Shown: positions 7,099-15,836, numbered from the stretch's first letter. The stretch is 30,904 nucleotides of DNA from CAYOHY01 sp964403885 (GCA_964403885.1 CAYOHY010000022.1:1-30904); one strand, 5' to 3'. Program-made: numbers and translations. Notes: a model not told the origin generated them from the sequence alone.

Positions 7099-8219
7099 CC
7101 ACGGCGCTCACGCTGACCGCCGAGGGCATTCGGCATTCGTACCGGGGATCCGACTTCGAGCTGTCAGTCGACCGCATCGAGGCGCCCGCCGGCCGCACGC
7201 TCGCGCTTCTGGGTCCCAGTGGCTCCGGAAAGACCTCACTGCTCCACGTGATGGGGCTGCTCGAGGCCCCTCGGCGGGGGCGCGTCCTGCTCGACGGCCG
7301 CGAGGTGACCGCCGGTGACCGAGACGCACGGCTCGCCATGGCGGCGGTGTTCCAGCGCCCCTACCTGTTCAAAGGCTCGGTCGCCCAGAACGTGACGTAC
7401 GGGCTGTCGGTGCGCGGTGTCCCGCGTGCCGAGCGACCCGCCCGCGTGGCGGCCGCGCTCGAGATGGTGGGGCTCGCCGGCTACGAGTCACGCGGTGCGC
7501 ACGCGCTCTCCGGCGGGGAGGCGCAGCGCGTCTCGCTCGCGCGCGCCCTCGCGCTCGAGCCCCGCGTGCTGCTGCTCGACGAGCCGCTCGCCTCACTCGA
7601 CCCGCTCCTCAAGCGGCGGCTCACCCGTGAGTTCGCGGCGATCGTACGCGACGCGGGCGCCACGGTGGTGTGGGTCACGCACGACCAGGACGAGGCGCTT
7701 GTGGCCGCCGACAGCGTGGCACTCGTCCGCGACGGGCGCGTGGTGACGCTCGGCCCCACCGATGAGGTCATGTCGCTGCCGCGTGACGAGTGGGTGGCGG
7801 CGTTTCTGGGCCTCGAGGAGCCGGTGCGAGCGACGGTGGGCGAGAGCGCTGACGGGCTCGTTCGCCTCGACACCGGCGGCGCGGCTGTGTGGGCGGTAGG
7901 CGCGGCCTCCGTGGGAGAGCAGGTCTCTTTCGCTGTGAGGCCCGAAGACGTGCTGCTGTTCGAGCCCGGAGTCGAGCTGCCCGCCACCACGGCGCGCAAC
8001 CGCATCGAGGCGCAGGTCGTCGCGCTCGAGCCGCGAGGTGCGACCATGCACGTCGTGCTCGACGCCCACGGCACGAGGCTCGCTGCCAGTGTGTCGCGTG
8101 CATCGGTCGCAGACCTGGGTCTGGCGGCCGGCGCGCGTGTGCTGGTGGTCTTCAAGGCCACCGCGGTCAGATGGCGTTCGCTGTCCGGCAACGGCGAACC
8201 AAGGGATACACTGACCTGA
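7095..8219 (+). CDS. tupC: Tungstate ABC transporter ATPase TupC with C-terminal TOBE domain
   Basis: A 374-aa ATPase that powers tungstate import. Walker A is GPSGSGKTS, the Q-loop is AVFQRPYLFKG, the signature is LSGGEAQRVSLARAL, Walker B is VLLLDEPLASLD and the switch is VTHDQDEAL. After the ABC domain (~1-240) comes a C-terminal extension. Its last ~65 residues (NRIEAQVVALEPRG to FKATAVR) look like a TOBE/Mop-type oxyanion-binding domain that may give feedback inhibition by internal tungstate/molybdate, as in ModC. The GTG start overlaps tupB by GTGA and has GGGAGG upstream. The protein is longer than minimal TupC because of the TOBE part. Confidence 0.92.
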   Translation: MTTALTLTAEGIRHSYRGSDFELSVDRIEAPAGRTLALLGPSGSGKTSLLHVMGLLEAPRRGRVLLDGREVTAGDRDARLAMAAVFQRPYLFKGSVAQNVTYGLSVRGVPRAERPARVAAALEMVGLAGYESRGAHALSGGEAQRVSLARALALEPRVLLLDEPLASLDPLLKRRLTREFAAIVRDAGATVVWVTHDQDEALVAADSVALVRDGRVVTLGPTDEVMSLPRDEWVAAFLGLEEPVRATVGESADGLVRLDTGGAAVWAVGAASVGEQVSFAVRPEDVLLFEPGVELPATTARNRIEAQVVALEPRGATMHVVLDAHGTRLAASVSRASVADLGLAAGARVLVVFKATAVRWRSLSGNGEPRDTLT

Positions 8220-8279
8220 GAGTCAAACGGCCCGCTCCGCACGCGCGGGGTGGGATTCGCGCGGGTAAGGGATGTGATC

Positions 8280-9680
8280 GTGGCTACGGATTCGACCATG
8301 CGACTCCCGGTGACCGCCGCCGTGCTGGCGGGCGGGCGCAGCTTGCGCATGGGCGTCGACAAGACCCTGCTCGCGCTTGACGGCCGCACCCTCGTGGCGC
8401 GCGTCTGCGACGTGGTGGCCGAGGTCTGCGAGTCCACCATCGTCGTCACCAACCGTCCCGAGGTCCTCGACGACGCGGGTCTGCCCGCGGGCGTGCGCGT
8501 GGTGCGCGACGAGGTCGCCTACCAAGGTCCGCTCGGCGGTCTGGTGAGCGCGCTCGCCCAGGCGGACCAGGAGTGGATCCTCGCCGTCGCCGCCGACATG
8601 CCCCACCTCGAGCCCGGCATCATCCGTGCGCTGTGGGACCTGCGCGACGGCGCCGATGTCGTGGTGCCCGTCACCGACAAGGGACCCGAGCCGCTGCTGG
8701 CGCTCTACCGCGTCGCGGCCTGCCTCGGCCCCGCGCGCGACGTGCTCGACACCGGACGCCGCCGCCTCGTGGCGCTCTTCCCGCAGGTCACCGTGATCGA
8801 GGTGCCGGTCGATGCGCTGCGTGGCGCGGACCCGGACCTGCGCTCACTCGTGAACGTCAACACACCGGCAGATCTCGCGGAGGCCCGCGAGGCCGTCGAG
8901 CCCAAGCGCGAGCGCAGGCTCGAGGTGGTGGAGGTCGCCACGCGCCGGGCGCGCACCATGCCCAGCGAGCGGCCGGTCACCATCGTGCTCAACGACGCCG
9001 AGGTCGCCACCGTGCAGGCCACCCCCAGCGACCTCGAGGAGCTCGCCGTGGGCTTCCTGCTCTCCGAGGGGCTGCTCTCGGACCGCTCGGCGTTCCTGGG
9101 TGCGGACCACGACGCCAAGCGCGGCTTCGTATGGGTCTCCACCGCCGAGGAGGTCCCGGCGGACCTGTCGGAGCGCACGCGCTACCTCACCAGCGGCTGC
9201 GGCAAGGGCGTCACGTTCTCGAGCGTGGGCCACGCGCGCGGACTGGCCCCGGTCGAGTCGGACCTCACCGTCACCGCCGCCGAGGTCTACGCGCTCGTGC
9301 GCGAGCTCGCCGACGCGGCCACCATGTATCGCGACTCCGGCGGCATGCACGCCGCCGGCATCGGCAAAGACGGCGTGCTGCTCGTTGCGCGCGAGGACGT
9401 GGGTCGCCACAACGCCATCGACAAGGTGCTGGGCCGAGCCTGGCTCGACGGCATCTCGACCACCGACACGGTCCTGGTCGCGACGGGTCGCATCTCCTAC
9501 GAGATGGCGGTCAAGGCCGCCAAGGCACGCGTGCCCGTGGCCGCCTCGCGAAGCGCCGTCACCGATCTCGCCGCCGATCTGGCCGACTCGCTGGGCATCA
9601 CGCTCGCCGGCTACGTGCGCGGCGGCAAGCTCACCGTCTACACGCGCCCCGAGCGGGTGCTCGTGCCCGAGGAGGACTGA
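8280..9680 (+). CDS. fdhD: MobA-FdhD fusion: cofactor nucleotidyltransferase and formate dehydrogenase sulfurtransferase
   Basis: A 466-aa two-domain protein. Residues ~10-205 are a MobA-like nucleotidyltransferase (AAVLAGGRSLRMGVDKTLL, GPLGGLVSAL, VAADMPHLEPG) that attaches GMP (or CMP) to molybdopterin. Residues ~215-466 are FdhD, which passes sulfur from a cysteine desulfurase to the Mo/W of formate dehydrogenase: EELAVGFLLSEGLL, SGCGKG with the candidate acceptor Cys307, GGMHAAG, and EDVGRHNAIDKVLG. The second cysteine of the E. coli CxxC pair is absent, a form I believe is common outside enterobacteria. The start is GTG 8280, with AAGGGA at 8267-8272 seven bases upstream; GTG 8250 and 8274 are poorer. 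Fusion couples nucleotide addition and sulfuration for a formate dehydrogenase, and one is encoded at 23865. Confidence 0.92.
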   Translation: MATDSTMRLPVTAAVLAGGRSLRMGVDKTLLALDGRTLVARVCDVVAEVCESTIVVTNRPEVLDDAGLPAGVRVVRDEVAYQGPLGGLVSALAQADQEWILAVAADMPHLEPGIIRALWDLRDGADVVVPVTDKGPEPLLALYRVAACLGPARDVLDTGRRRLVALFPQVTVIEVPVDALRGADPDLRSLVNVNTPADLAEAREAVEPKRERRLEVVEVATRRARTMPSERPVTIVLNDAEVATVQATPSDLEELAVGFLLSEGLLSDRSAFLGADHDAKRGFVWVSTAEEVPADLSERTRYLTSGCGKGVTFSSVGHARGLAPVESDLTVTAAEVYALVRELADAATMYRDSGGMHAAGIGKDGVLLVAREDVGRHNAIDKVLGRAWLDGISTTDTVLVATGRISYEMAVKAAKARVPVAASRSAVTDLAADLADSLGITLAGYVRGGKLTVYTRPERVLVPEED

Positions 9681-9682
9681 GC

Positions 9683-10933
9683 ATGACCCGGGTCATGACC
9701 GTCGAAGAGGCTCGTGAGCTCGTCTTCGAGCGCGTGAGCCGTCTCGAGATCGAGCGCGTCGCCCTGCTCGATTCGCTGGGCCGCGTGCTCGCCCAGCCCA
9801 TGGCAAGCGACATCGACGTCGCGCCGTTCGACAACTCGGCGATGGATGGGTTCGCACTGCGCGCGGCAGATCTCGCCGGCGCGACCGAGGATGCTCCCAT
9901 CGCCCTCGAGGTCGTTGCCCACATCGGCGCCGGCGACTACTGGGAGGGCGAGGTGGGTGCGGGCCAGGCGGCGCGCATCATGACCGGCGCACCCGTGCCC
10001 GCCGGTGCGGACTCGGTGGTGATGGTCGAGCGCACGCACGTGCTGAGCGGCGACGGCGGCATCGGGTCGAGCGTCGCGTTCGAGCTCGAGCCAACCTTTG
10101 GCGAGCACATCAGGCGGCGCGGCGAAGAGGTGCGCGCCGGCGACGAGGTCCTGTTCGCGGGCGAGGTCATCGGACCTGCGGCGATCGGTCTGCTCGCGGC
10201 CACCGGCCACGGCGAGGTGCCGGTGTTTCGCCGCCCGCGCGTCGCGATCATCTCCACCGGCAGCGAGCTCGTCGAGGTCGCCGAGCTGCCCGGCCCCGGC
10301 AAGATCCGCAACTCCAACAGCTACTCCATCGCCGCGCAGGTCATGGCGGCCGGTGCGATCCCCGTGCGCTATCCCATCGTGATCGACGAGCTCGAGCCCA
10401 CGCGCGAGGCGTTCACGCGCGCCGCCGCCGAGTGCGACTTCATCGTCACGTCAGGTGGCGTGAGCGTGGGCGACTTCGACTACGTCAAACCGGTGCTCGA
10501 AGAGCTGGGCGAGCTCACCTTCTGCAAGGTCATGATGCGCCCCGGCAACCCGCAGACGCTGGGAACCATCGGCGGCGTGCCGTTCTTCGGGCTTCCCGGC
10601 AACCCCACCAGCACCTACGTGGGCTTCGAGATCTTCGTGCGCCCGGCGCTCAGGCTCATGCAGGGGTTCTCGGCGATAGACCGGCCGGTGACGCGCGCCG
10701 TTCTGGGCCACGACGTGAAGAAGAAGCAGGACCGCCGCTACTACCTGCGCGGGCGTGTCGAGGCCACCGCCGAAGGCTACGTGGCCTCACTGCCGCACAG
10801 TCAGTCCTCGGCGCTTCTGACGGCAGCCCACCGGGGCAACTGCTTCGTGGTGCTTCCGCAAGGTGAAGGCGTCTTTCCCGCGGGCACTCAGGTGGAGTGC
10901 GTGCGGCTCGATATGGAGGAGGGCACACCATGA
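9683..10933 (+). CDS. moeA: Molybdopterin molybdotransferase MoeA
   Basis: A 416-aa MoeA, which inserts molybdate (or tungstate) into adenylylated molybdopterin. Family motifs in order are: PFDNSAMDGFAL (~48-59), GQAARIMTGAPVPAGADSVV (~94-113), IISTGSEL, the MoCF-type SGGVSVGDFDYVK (~257-269), and GLPGNPTSTYVGFEIF. The C-terminal beta domain (~335-416) is complete. The ATG follows the fdhD stop by 2 bases and uses the GAGGAGG inside the fdhD end. It overlaps the next gene by ATGA. As the only moeA in this tungstate-linked operon, it may serve tungsten insertion. Confidence 0.94.
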   Translation: MTRVMTVEEARELVFERVSRLEIERVALLDSLGRVLAQPMASDIDVAPFDNSAMDGFALRAADLAGATEDAPIALEVVAHIGAGDYWEGEVGAGQAARIMTGAPVPAGADSVVMVERTHVLSGDGGIGSSVAFELEPTFGEHIRRRGEEVRAGDEVLFAGEVIGPAAIGLLAATGHGEVPVFRRPRVAIISTGSELVEVAELPGPGKIRNSNSYSIAAQVMAAGAIPVRYPIVIDELEPTREAFTRAAAECDFIVTSGGVSVGDFDYVKPVLEELGELTFCKVMMRPGNPQTLGTIGGVPFFGLPGNPTSTYVGFEIFVRPALRLMQGFSAIDRPVTRAVLGHDVKKKQDRRYYLRGRVEATAEGYVASLPHSQSSALLTAAHRGNCFVVLPQGEGVFPAGTQVECVRLDMEEGTP

Positions 10934-11148
10934 GCGACAAGGGACCCAAGGAGCTCGACCCGCGCTGGGTCGCACAGGTCACCGACGAGATGAAGGCCGA
11001 GGTCGCCGCCAAGGCGATCGACGGCAAGATCACGTGCCCCGTGCTGCGCAAGTACGCCGAGGACAAGGGCGTGCCGTACAAGGTCGCCGGCGCCGCTGCG
11101 GACCTGCAGGGCATCCGCGTCCACAACTGCGACCTCGGCTGCTTCTAG
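10930..11148 (+). CDS. Conserved small protein of unknown function in Moco operon
   Basis: A 72-aa acidic/basic soluble protein with no named function. Its centre (GKITCPVLRKYAEDKGVPYKVAGAA) reads like a compact helix-turn-helix or helical hairpin. The end NCDLGCF gives two C-terminal cysteines beside one internal Cys (ITC). I recall similar small proteins ending in C-x-LGCF beside Moco genes in clostridia and sulfate reducers, but cannot name a family. The ATG overlaps the moeA stop (ATGA), so it is translated with moeA. Its coupling to moeA and mobB suggests a role in metal insertion, cofactor transfer or local regulation; that is inference only. Confidence 0.75.
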   Translation: MSDKGPKELDPRWVAQVTDEMKAEVAAKAIDGKITCPVLRKYAEDKGVPYKVAGAAADLQGIRVHNCDLGCF

Positions 11149-11168
11149 CCGAGAGACTGGGGTAGGGC

Positions 11169-11702
11169 ATGACACCACAACCGAACACGGTCCCCGTGGT
11201 ATCGGTGGTAGGGAAGGGCGACTCCGGCAAGACGACCTTCCTCGAGAAGCTCATCCGCGAGCTCGCGTCGCGCGGCGTGCGCGTCGCGACCGTGAAGCAC
11301 CACGTCCACGACTACGACGTCGACACGCCGGGCAAGGACTCCTGGCGCCACGCGCGTGCGGGGGCCGTGACCACCATGGTCTCGTCTCCCACGCGCTTCA
11401 GCCTGGTCTCCTCGGTCGCGAGCGAGATGACGCTGCCCGAGCTCGCGCGCGTCGCCCACGACTCCGGGTCGCATCTGCTGATCACGGAGGGCTACAAGCG
11501 CGAGGGGACCAACCGCATCGAGGTCTCCCGCCGAGCCCGCTCCGATGAGCTCGTGTGCGCGGCCGAGGAGCTCATCGCCCTCGTGACCGACAACGACGAG
11601 ATCGACTGCGACGGCGTGCCGCGTTTCGGGCTCGATGACGCCGCGCCGGTGGCCGACCTCATCCAGGAACGCTTCTTGGGAGGTGGCCCGCATGGCGACT
11701 GA
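11169..11702 (+). CDS. mobB: Molybdopterin-guanine dinucleotide biosynthesis GTPase MobB
   Basis: A 177-aa P-loop GTP-binding protein that assists MobA. Walker A is VVGKGDSGKTTFLEKLI (residues ~14-30). VATVKHHVHDYDVDTPGKDSWRHARAGA is the conserved MobB region with the His/Asp cluster, and LLITEGYKREGTNRIEV is a second family motif. ATG 11169 follows the small gene by 20 bases, with GGGGTAGGG just upstream. Its 3' end overlaps moaA by 11 bases. Normal length and intact motifs suggest a functional protein. Confidence 0.92.
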   Translation: MTPQPNTVPVVSVVGKGDSGKTTFLEKLIRELASRGVRVATVKHHVHDYDVDTPGKDSWRHARAGAVTTMVSSPTRFSLVSSVASEMTLPELARVAHDSGSHLLITEGYKREGTNRIEVSRRARSDELVCAAEELIALVTDNDEIDCDGVPRFGLDDAAPVADLIQERFLGGGPHGD

Positions 11703-12723
11703 CGCACACGGCAGGCGCATCGACTACCTGCGCATCTCGCTCACCGACCGCTGCAACCTTCGCTGCGTCTACTGCATGCCTGCCGATGGCGTCGCATGGA
11801 AGCCGCCCGCAGACATCCTCACCTACGAGGAGATCGAGCGTGTGGTCCGCGTGGCGGTGGGCGAGGGCATCTCCAAGATCCGCCTCACCGGCGGTGAGCC
11901 GCTCGTGCGCCGAGGCGTGCCCGAGTTCGTGCGCACACTGCTCGAGGACGTGGGCGTCGAGAGCGTCGCGCTCACCACCAACGGCACCCTGCTTCGCTCG
12001 TTCGCGCCCCAGCTCGCAGCCGCGGGCCTCAAGCGCGTCAACATCTCGCTCGACTCGCTCGACCCGCAGGTCTTCTCGGCGATCACGCGGGGCGGCGACA
12101 TCACCGCGGCGCTCGATGGTATCGAGGCGGCGTTCGAGTCGGGCTTCGACCCGGTCAAGCTCAACGTGGTCGTGGTGCGCAGGCTCGCACAGGACCTGCT
12201 GGGCTTCGCGCGCATGAGCGTCGAGCGGCCCTTGCACGTGCGCTTCATCGAGTACATGCCGGTGGGTGAAGCCGAGGAGGGCAGCGGCTGCCATGCCGAG
12301 GGCGGCGTGGAAGGCGGCTGGACCCGCGCCGACACCGTCCCCAGCGACGAGGTGCTTGAGCAGATCTCGGCGCAGGGCGAGGCCGCCGGGTTGGGCCCGC
12401 TGCTCGCGATCGATCGCGACGAGGCGCCCGGCGGGTGGGGCCCTGCGCGCTACTACCGCTTCGAAGGCGCGCGCGGCACGGTGGGCGTGATCTCGCCGCT
12501 CTCGCACCACTTCTGCGCCGAGTGCAACCGCCTGCGCCTGACCGCCGACGGCATGCTGCGTCCCTGTCTGTTCTCCGACGTCGAGTTCGACGTGCGCTCG
12601 GCACTGCGCGAGGGCACCGATGACGACGTGCACGAGCTCATCCGCACCGCGCTTCGCGCCAAGCCCGAGAACCACCATGACCGGGTGGGCACCGACCGCA
12701 AGATGTCCCAGATAGGAGGCTGA
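11692..12723 (+). CDS. moaA: GTP 3',8-cyclase MoaA (radical SAM)
   Basis: A 343-aa radical-SAM enzyme that starts molybdopterin synthesis by converting GTP to 3',8-cyclo-GTP with MoaC. The N-terminal [4Fe-4S] motif is CNLRCVYC (CxxxCxxC, ~20-27), followed by LTGGEPLVRRG and NISLDSLD. The C-terminal second cluster has CAECNRLRLTADGMLRPC (CxxC-x13-C), which binds GTP. The protein ends in the obligatory double glycine (QIGG), needed for activity. The start at 11692 lies inside the mobB end, with GGGAGGTGG upstream. A variable Gly/Glu-rich loop (about residues 195-215) is longer than in E. coli. Confidence 0.95.
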   Translation: MATDAHGRRIDYLRISLTDRCNLRCVYCMPADGVAWKPPADILTYEEIERVVRVAVGEGISKIRLTGGEPLVRRGVPEFVRTLLEDVGVESVALTTNGTLLRSFAPQLAAAGLKRVNISLDSLDPQVFSAITRGGDITAALDGIEAAFESGFDPVKLNVVVVRRLAQDLLGFARMSVERPLHVRFIEYMPVGEAEEGSGCHAEGGVEGGWTRADTVPSDEVLEQISAQGEAAGLGPLLAIDRDEAPGGWGPARYYRFEGARGTVGVISPLSHHFCAECNRLRLTADGMLRPCLFSDVEFDVRSALREGTDDDVHELIRTALRAKPENHHDRVGTDRKMSQIGG

Positions 12724-12726
12724 CGC

Positions 12727-13244
<518 letters not shown>

Positions 13245-13248
<4 letters not shown>

Positions 13249-13811
13249 CGCTCTCCAACACCCCCGGCACCACCGGCACGGTGGTCTCGGTCAACCTTTC
13301 CGAGAAGAAGACGGTGCGCAAGCAGCGCTTCGAGCGTGGCACCCTGGTGCTCGACCGAGGCTTCGACACCGACGCCCACGCCGGCGACTGGCACCGCCAA
13401 GTCTCCCTGCTGGCGCTCGAGTCCATCGACGAGATGGTCGCCAAGGGGCTCGACGTGGGACCGGGCGACTTCGCCGAGAACATCACCACCCAAGGCGTCG
13501 ACGTGATGACGTTGCCGGTGGGATCGATCGTCCGCATCGGCGATGAGGCGGTGCTCGAGATCAGCCAGGTGGGCAAGGTCTGCCACACCAAGTGCGCCAT
13601 CTACTACCAGGCCGGCGACTGCGTCATGCCGCGCGAAGGTGTCTTCGCCGTGGTCCGCACGCCCGGCGAGGTCGCCGTTGGCGATACCATAGAGATCGTG
13701 AGCCTGGGCGACGGATCGTGCGATCGTTCGCCGGAGGACTCGCTCGCACAGTCCGAAGAGGTGCGCTCGGCCAACGAATGCCGCAAGGTCGAGGCCGCAC
13801 AGAAGGGGTGA
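13245..13811 (+). CDS. MOSC-domain protein, probable cofactor sulfur carrier
   Basis: A 188-aa MOSC-domain protein. These domains carry or transfer sulfur onto the molybdenum or tungsten cofactor. Visible features: the N-terminal beta region (GTVVSVNLSEKKTVRKQ), LVLDRGFDTDAHAGDWHRQVSLLA, the conserved GPGDFAENITTQGVD segment, and a cysteine cluster GKVCHTKCAIYYQAGDC (~110-126), a likely sulfur-handling site. A charged, Cys-containing tail follows the domain. In many bacteria MOSC is fused to MoaB/MogA; here mogA starts 7 bases downstream as a separate gene, which supports a shared task. The start overlaps moaC by 4 bases. Confidence 0.88.
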
Positions 13812-13818
13812 CGTCACG

Positions 13819-14304
13819 GTGGCAGAACTTCGTGTAGGCGTGCTGACCTGCTCGGACACCCGCTCGCGCGGAGAGGCCGAGGACACCGCCGGCCGCGCGC
13901 TCATCGATCTTGTCGAAGAGCGCGGCTGGCTCGTGGTCTCGTACCACGTCTGCCCCGATGACCGCGAGTGCATCGCCGCCTCGCTCATGGAGATGTGCGA
14001 CATCGAGGAGGCCGACGTCGTGCTCACCTGCGGCGGCACCGGTCTCGGCCCACGCGACGTCGCCCCCGAGGCTACCGGTGACGTCGCCGAGCGCGAGGTG
14101 CCCGGCATCGGCGAGCACCTGCGCGCCGAGTCGCTGCGCGTCACCAAGCGCGCCATGCTCTCGCGCGGCACCGCGGCCCAGCGTGGCCGCACGCTCATCA
14201 TCAACCTCCCGGGCTCCGAGAAGGCGGCCCGCGAGTGCTTCGGCTTCGTGGCCGACCAGCTCGAGCACGCGGCCGACATGATCGCGGGCGGGGGGCACGG
14301 CTAG
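13819..14304 (+). CDS. mogA: Molybdopterin adenylyltransferase MogA/MoaB
   Basis: A 161-aa MoCF-domain protein that adenylylates molybdopterin before MoeA inserts the metal. Motifs: VGVLTCSDTRSRGEAEDTAG (phosphate-binding start), the key VVLTCGGTGLGPRDVAPEAT (~73-92), EVPGIGEHLRAES, and IINLPGSEKAARECF. The GTG start at 13819 is 7 bases after the MOSC stop, with AAGGGG upstream. MogA and MoaB cannot be separated reliably by sequence; the operon lacks a second copy, so this one presumably does the adenylylation. Confidence 0.92.
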   Translation: MAELRVGVLTCSDTRSRGEAEDTAGRALIDLVEERGWLVVSYHVCPDDRECIAASLMEMCDIEEADVVLTCGGTGLGPRDVAPEATGDVAEREVPGIGEHLRAESLRVTKRAMLSRGTAAQRGRTLIINLPGSEKAARECFGFVADQLEHAADMIAGGGHG

Positions 14305-14307
14305 CCG

Positions 14308-15489
14308 ATGACGCCCCAGGCCGCTCATCCGCACGCCCCGCTCATCTACCTCGATCACGGCGCGACGTCGTACCCCAAGCCGCCCGAGGTCGTCTCGGCC
14401 GTGGCTGATGCGCTCACGAGCTTTGGCGGCAATCCGGGGCGCGGCGCGTATCGGCTCGCCCTCGACACCGGCCGCGCGATCCACGCGGCCCGCAAGGACG
14501 TCGCGGCGTTCCTGGGCGTGAGTGACGCCAAGGACCTGTCGTTCCAGCCGGGATGCACGCAGGCGATGAACCTCGTGCTGTACGGCCTCATCGGACCCGG
14601 TGACCGCGTGGTCGCCTGCTCCGCCGAGCACAACGCCGTCGCCCGGCCGCTCAACGTGCTTGCCGCGCGCGGCGTCGAGGTGGTCGTCGTCGACACCGAC
14701 GAGGCCGGCGTCGTCGATCCCGACGAGGTCGAGGCCGCCGTGTGCGCCGCGCCCACCCGCGCGGTGGTGTGCCAGCACGCGGGAAACGTCACCGGAGCGA
14801 TACAGCCCGTGGCCGACCTCGCAGACATCGCTCACGACGCCGGTGCGCTGATGCTCGTCGACGGCGCCCAGGCGGGCGGGCATCTGCCCGTCGACCTCGC
14901 CAAGCTGGGCGCTGACGCGTGGGCGTGCGCCGGCCACAAAGGACTTCTCGGCCCGCAAGGTGTGGGTCTGCTTTACCTGGCTGCGCACTGCGAGCCTCGC
15001 GAGCTCGTCGCCGGCGGCACGGGCTCGGGCCACTCCGAGCTCCCGCTCCAGCCCACCGTGCGCCCCGACCGCTACGAGGCGGGCACGCCCAACACCCCCG
15101 GCATCCTGGGGCTGGGCGCCGCCGTCAGGTGGCTCGGAGCCAACGCGGCAGCCCAGCGCGCCGAGGAGGCCCGGCTCGCCCGACGCCTGCACGAGGGGCT
15201 GCTCGACGTTCCCGGCTTCCGTGTTCTGGGCCCCGAGCCCCACGAGGCGCGCGTACCGGTCGTCTCGGTGGTGCATGACTCGATCGACGCGGACAGGCTG
15301 GCGTTCGCCCTTGACCGCTCGTATGGGGTCGCGGCTCGCGCGGGTCTGCACTGTGCCCCGTGGGCGCATCGAAGCGTGGGTACCCTCGATACCGGCGCGC
15401 TGAGGTTTGGCGTGGGCTATGGCAACACCGACGAGCACATCGACATCGTGCTCGACGCGATCCGGACGCTCTCGCGGGAGCTCTCGTGA
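14308..15489 (+). CDS. Class V aminotransferase, cysteine desulfurase
   Basis: A 393-aa PLP enzyme of the cysteine desulfurase/selenocysteine lyase type. Visible landmarks: IYLDHGATSYPKPPEV at the N-terminus, AEHNAV (PLP-stacking His), the cofactor Asp in MLVDGAQAGGHLPVD, the Schiff-base Lys in CAGHKGLLGPQGVG, and the catalytic Cys in GLHCAPWAHRSVGT near residue 350. GNPGRGAYRL is typical of the subgroup found beside selenium and molybdenum hydroxylase genes in Firmicutes. Its probable role here is to supply sulfur to FdhD and the MOSC protein, or to handle selenium. It follows mogA by 3 bases and overlaps the DUF3343 gene by GTGA. Confidence 0.9.
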   Translation: MTPQAAHPHAPLIYLDHGATSYPKPPEVVSAVADALTSFGGNPGRGAYRLALDTGRAIHAARKDVAAFLGVSDAKDLSFQPGCTQAMNLVLYGLIGPGDRVVACSAEHNAVARPLNVLAARGVEVVVVDTDEAGVVDPDEVEAAVCAAPTRAVVCQHAGNVTGAIQPVADLADIAHDAGALMLVDGAQAGGHLPVDLAKLGADAWACAGHKGLLGPQGVGLLYLAAHCEPRELVAGGTGSGHSELPLQPTVRPDRYEAGTPNTPGILGLGAAVRWLGANAAAQRAEEARLARRLHEGLLDVPGFRVLGPEPHEARVPVVSVVHDSIDADRLAFALDRSYGVAARAGLHCAPWAHRSVGTLDTGALRFGVGYGNTDEHIDIVLDAIRTLSRELS

Positions 15490-15731
15490 GCGCGCGCGAG
15501 CGGCGCATCTTCGAGGTGCTGGGGTTCTCCTCCACCCACGAGGTGCTCGATGCCGAGGCACTGCTCGAGGACATGGGCGTCGACGTCGTCCCTATCCCGG
15601 CCCCGGCCGTCTTGAGCGCGATGTGCGGTATCGCGCTGCGCATCCCGCCCGAAGAGCTCGAAAGGGCCGAGCGCTACCTCGAGCGGGCGGGCCTGAAGGT
15701 CGTCAATCGCACGCAGATCGAGGACGTGTAG
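15486..15731 (+). CDS. DUF3343 putative Se/S-carrier-like protein
   Basis: An 81-aa DUF3343-type protein. This family is annotated as a putative selenium/sulfur carrier and typically travels with cysteine desulfurases and Sec genes. Seen here: FEVLGFSSTHEVLDAEALLEDMGVDVVPIPAP, then the conserved Cys-Gly pair (AMCGIALRI) where clostridial relatives have SxCG. The GTG start overlaps the desulfurase stop, so the pair is co-translated. The arrangement suggests it accepts S or Se from the desulfurase. It is the last gene of the operon. Confidence 0.82.
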   Translation: MSARERRIFEVLGFSSTHEVLDAEALLEDMGVDVVPIPAPAVLSAMCGIALRIPPEELERAERYLERAGLKVVNRTQIEDV

Positions 15732-15733
15732 GG

Positions 15734-15767
15734 GGGTGGGTTCGTTGACTTCACACCGTACCCGCCC
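15734..15767 (+). terminator. Possible hairpin terminator after the Moco operon
   Basis: GGGTGGGT (15734-15741) pairs with ACCCGCCC (15760-15767), an 8-bp stem with an 18-base loop starting 2 bases after the DUF3343 stop. There is no U-run, so it is a weak candidate. Confidence 0.35.
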
Positions 15768-15774
15768 GTATCCT

Positions 15775-15796
15775 GCTCGTAACTGCTGTTACAAGC
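15775..15796. promoter_or_regulatory. Palindromic operator copy 2, upstream of cytochrome cluster
   Basis: Arms GCTCGTAAC and GTTACAAGC flank a 4-base centre. The right arm is identical to that of the site at 5295-5316 and the left arm differs by one base. It sits 119 bases before the cytochrome b start. Confidence 0.65.
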
Positions 15797-15811
15797 CCTT
15801 TCAAGAGTTCT

Positions 15812-15836
15812 CCGTGACGTCCGGACAGCGTCACGG
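15812..15836 (+). repeat. 8-bp inverted repeat in cytochrome cluster leader
   Basis: CCGTGACG (15812-15819) and CGTCACGG (15829-15836) form a perfect inverted repeat with a 9-base loop, without a following T-run. It could be an operator or a 5' leader hairpin. The rest of the 15797-15914 leader shows only a weak TACGCT -10-like element at 15851-15856 and AGGGGG before the cytochrome b ATG. Confidence 0.45.

Noticed and set aside
8573..9682. Upstream extension of moeA by several hundred codons
   Set aside because: The region is already coding for the MobA-FdhD fusion in another frame, and MoeA homology begins at ATG 9683.
13624..15561. A 645-codon minus-strand frame
   Set aside because: It is antisense to mogA and the cysteine desulfurase, both of which have clear motifs; no recognisable protein features.
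15812..15836. CRISPR-like or mobile-element inverted repeat
   Set aside because: It is a single short hairpin with no repeat array, no transposase and no direct repeats around it. No CRISPR, IS element or tRNA was seen anywhere in the window.
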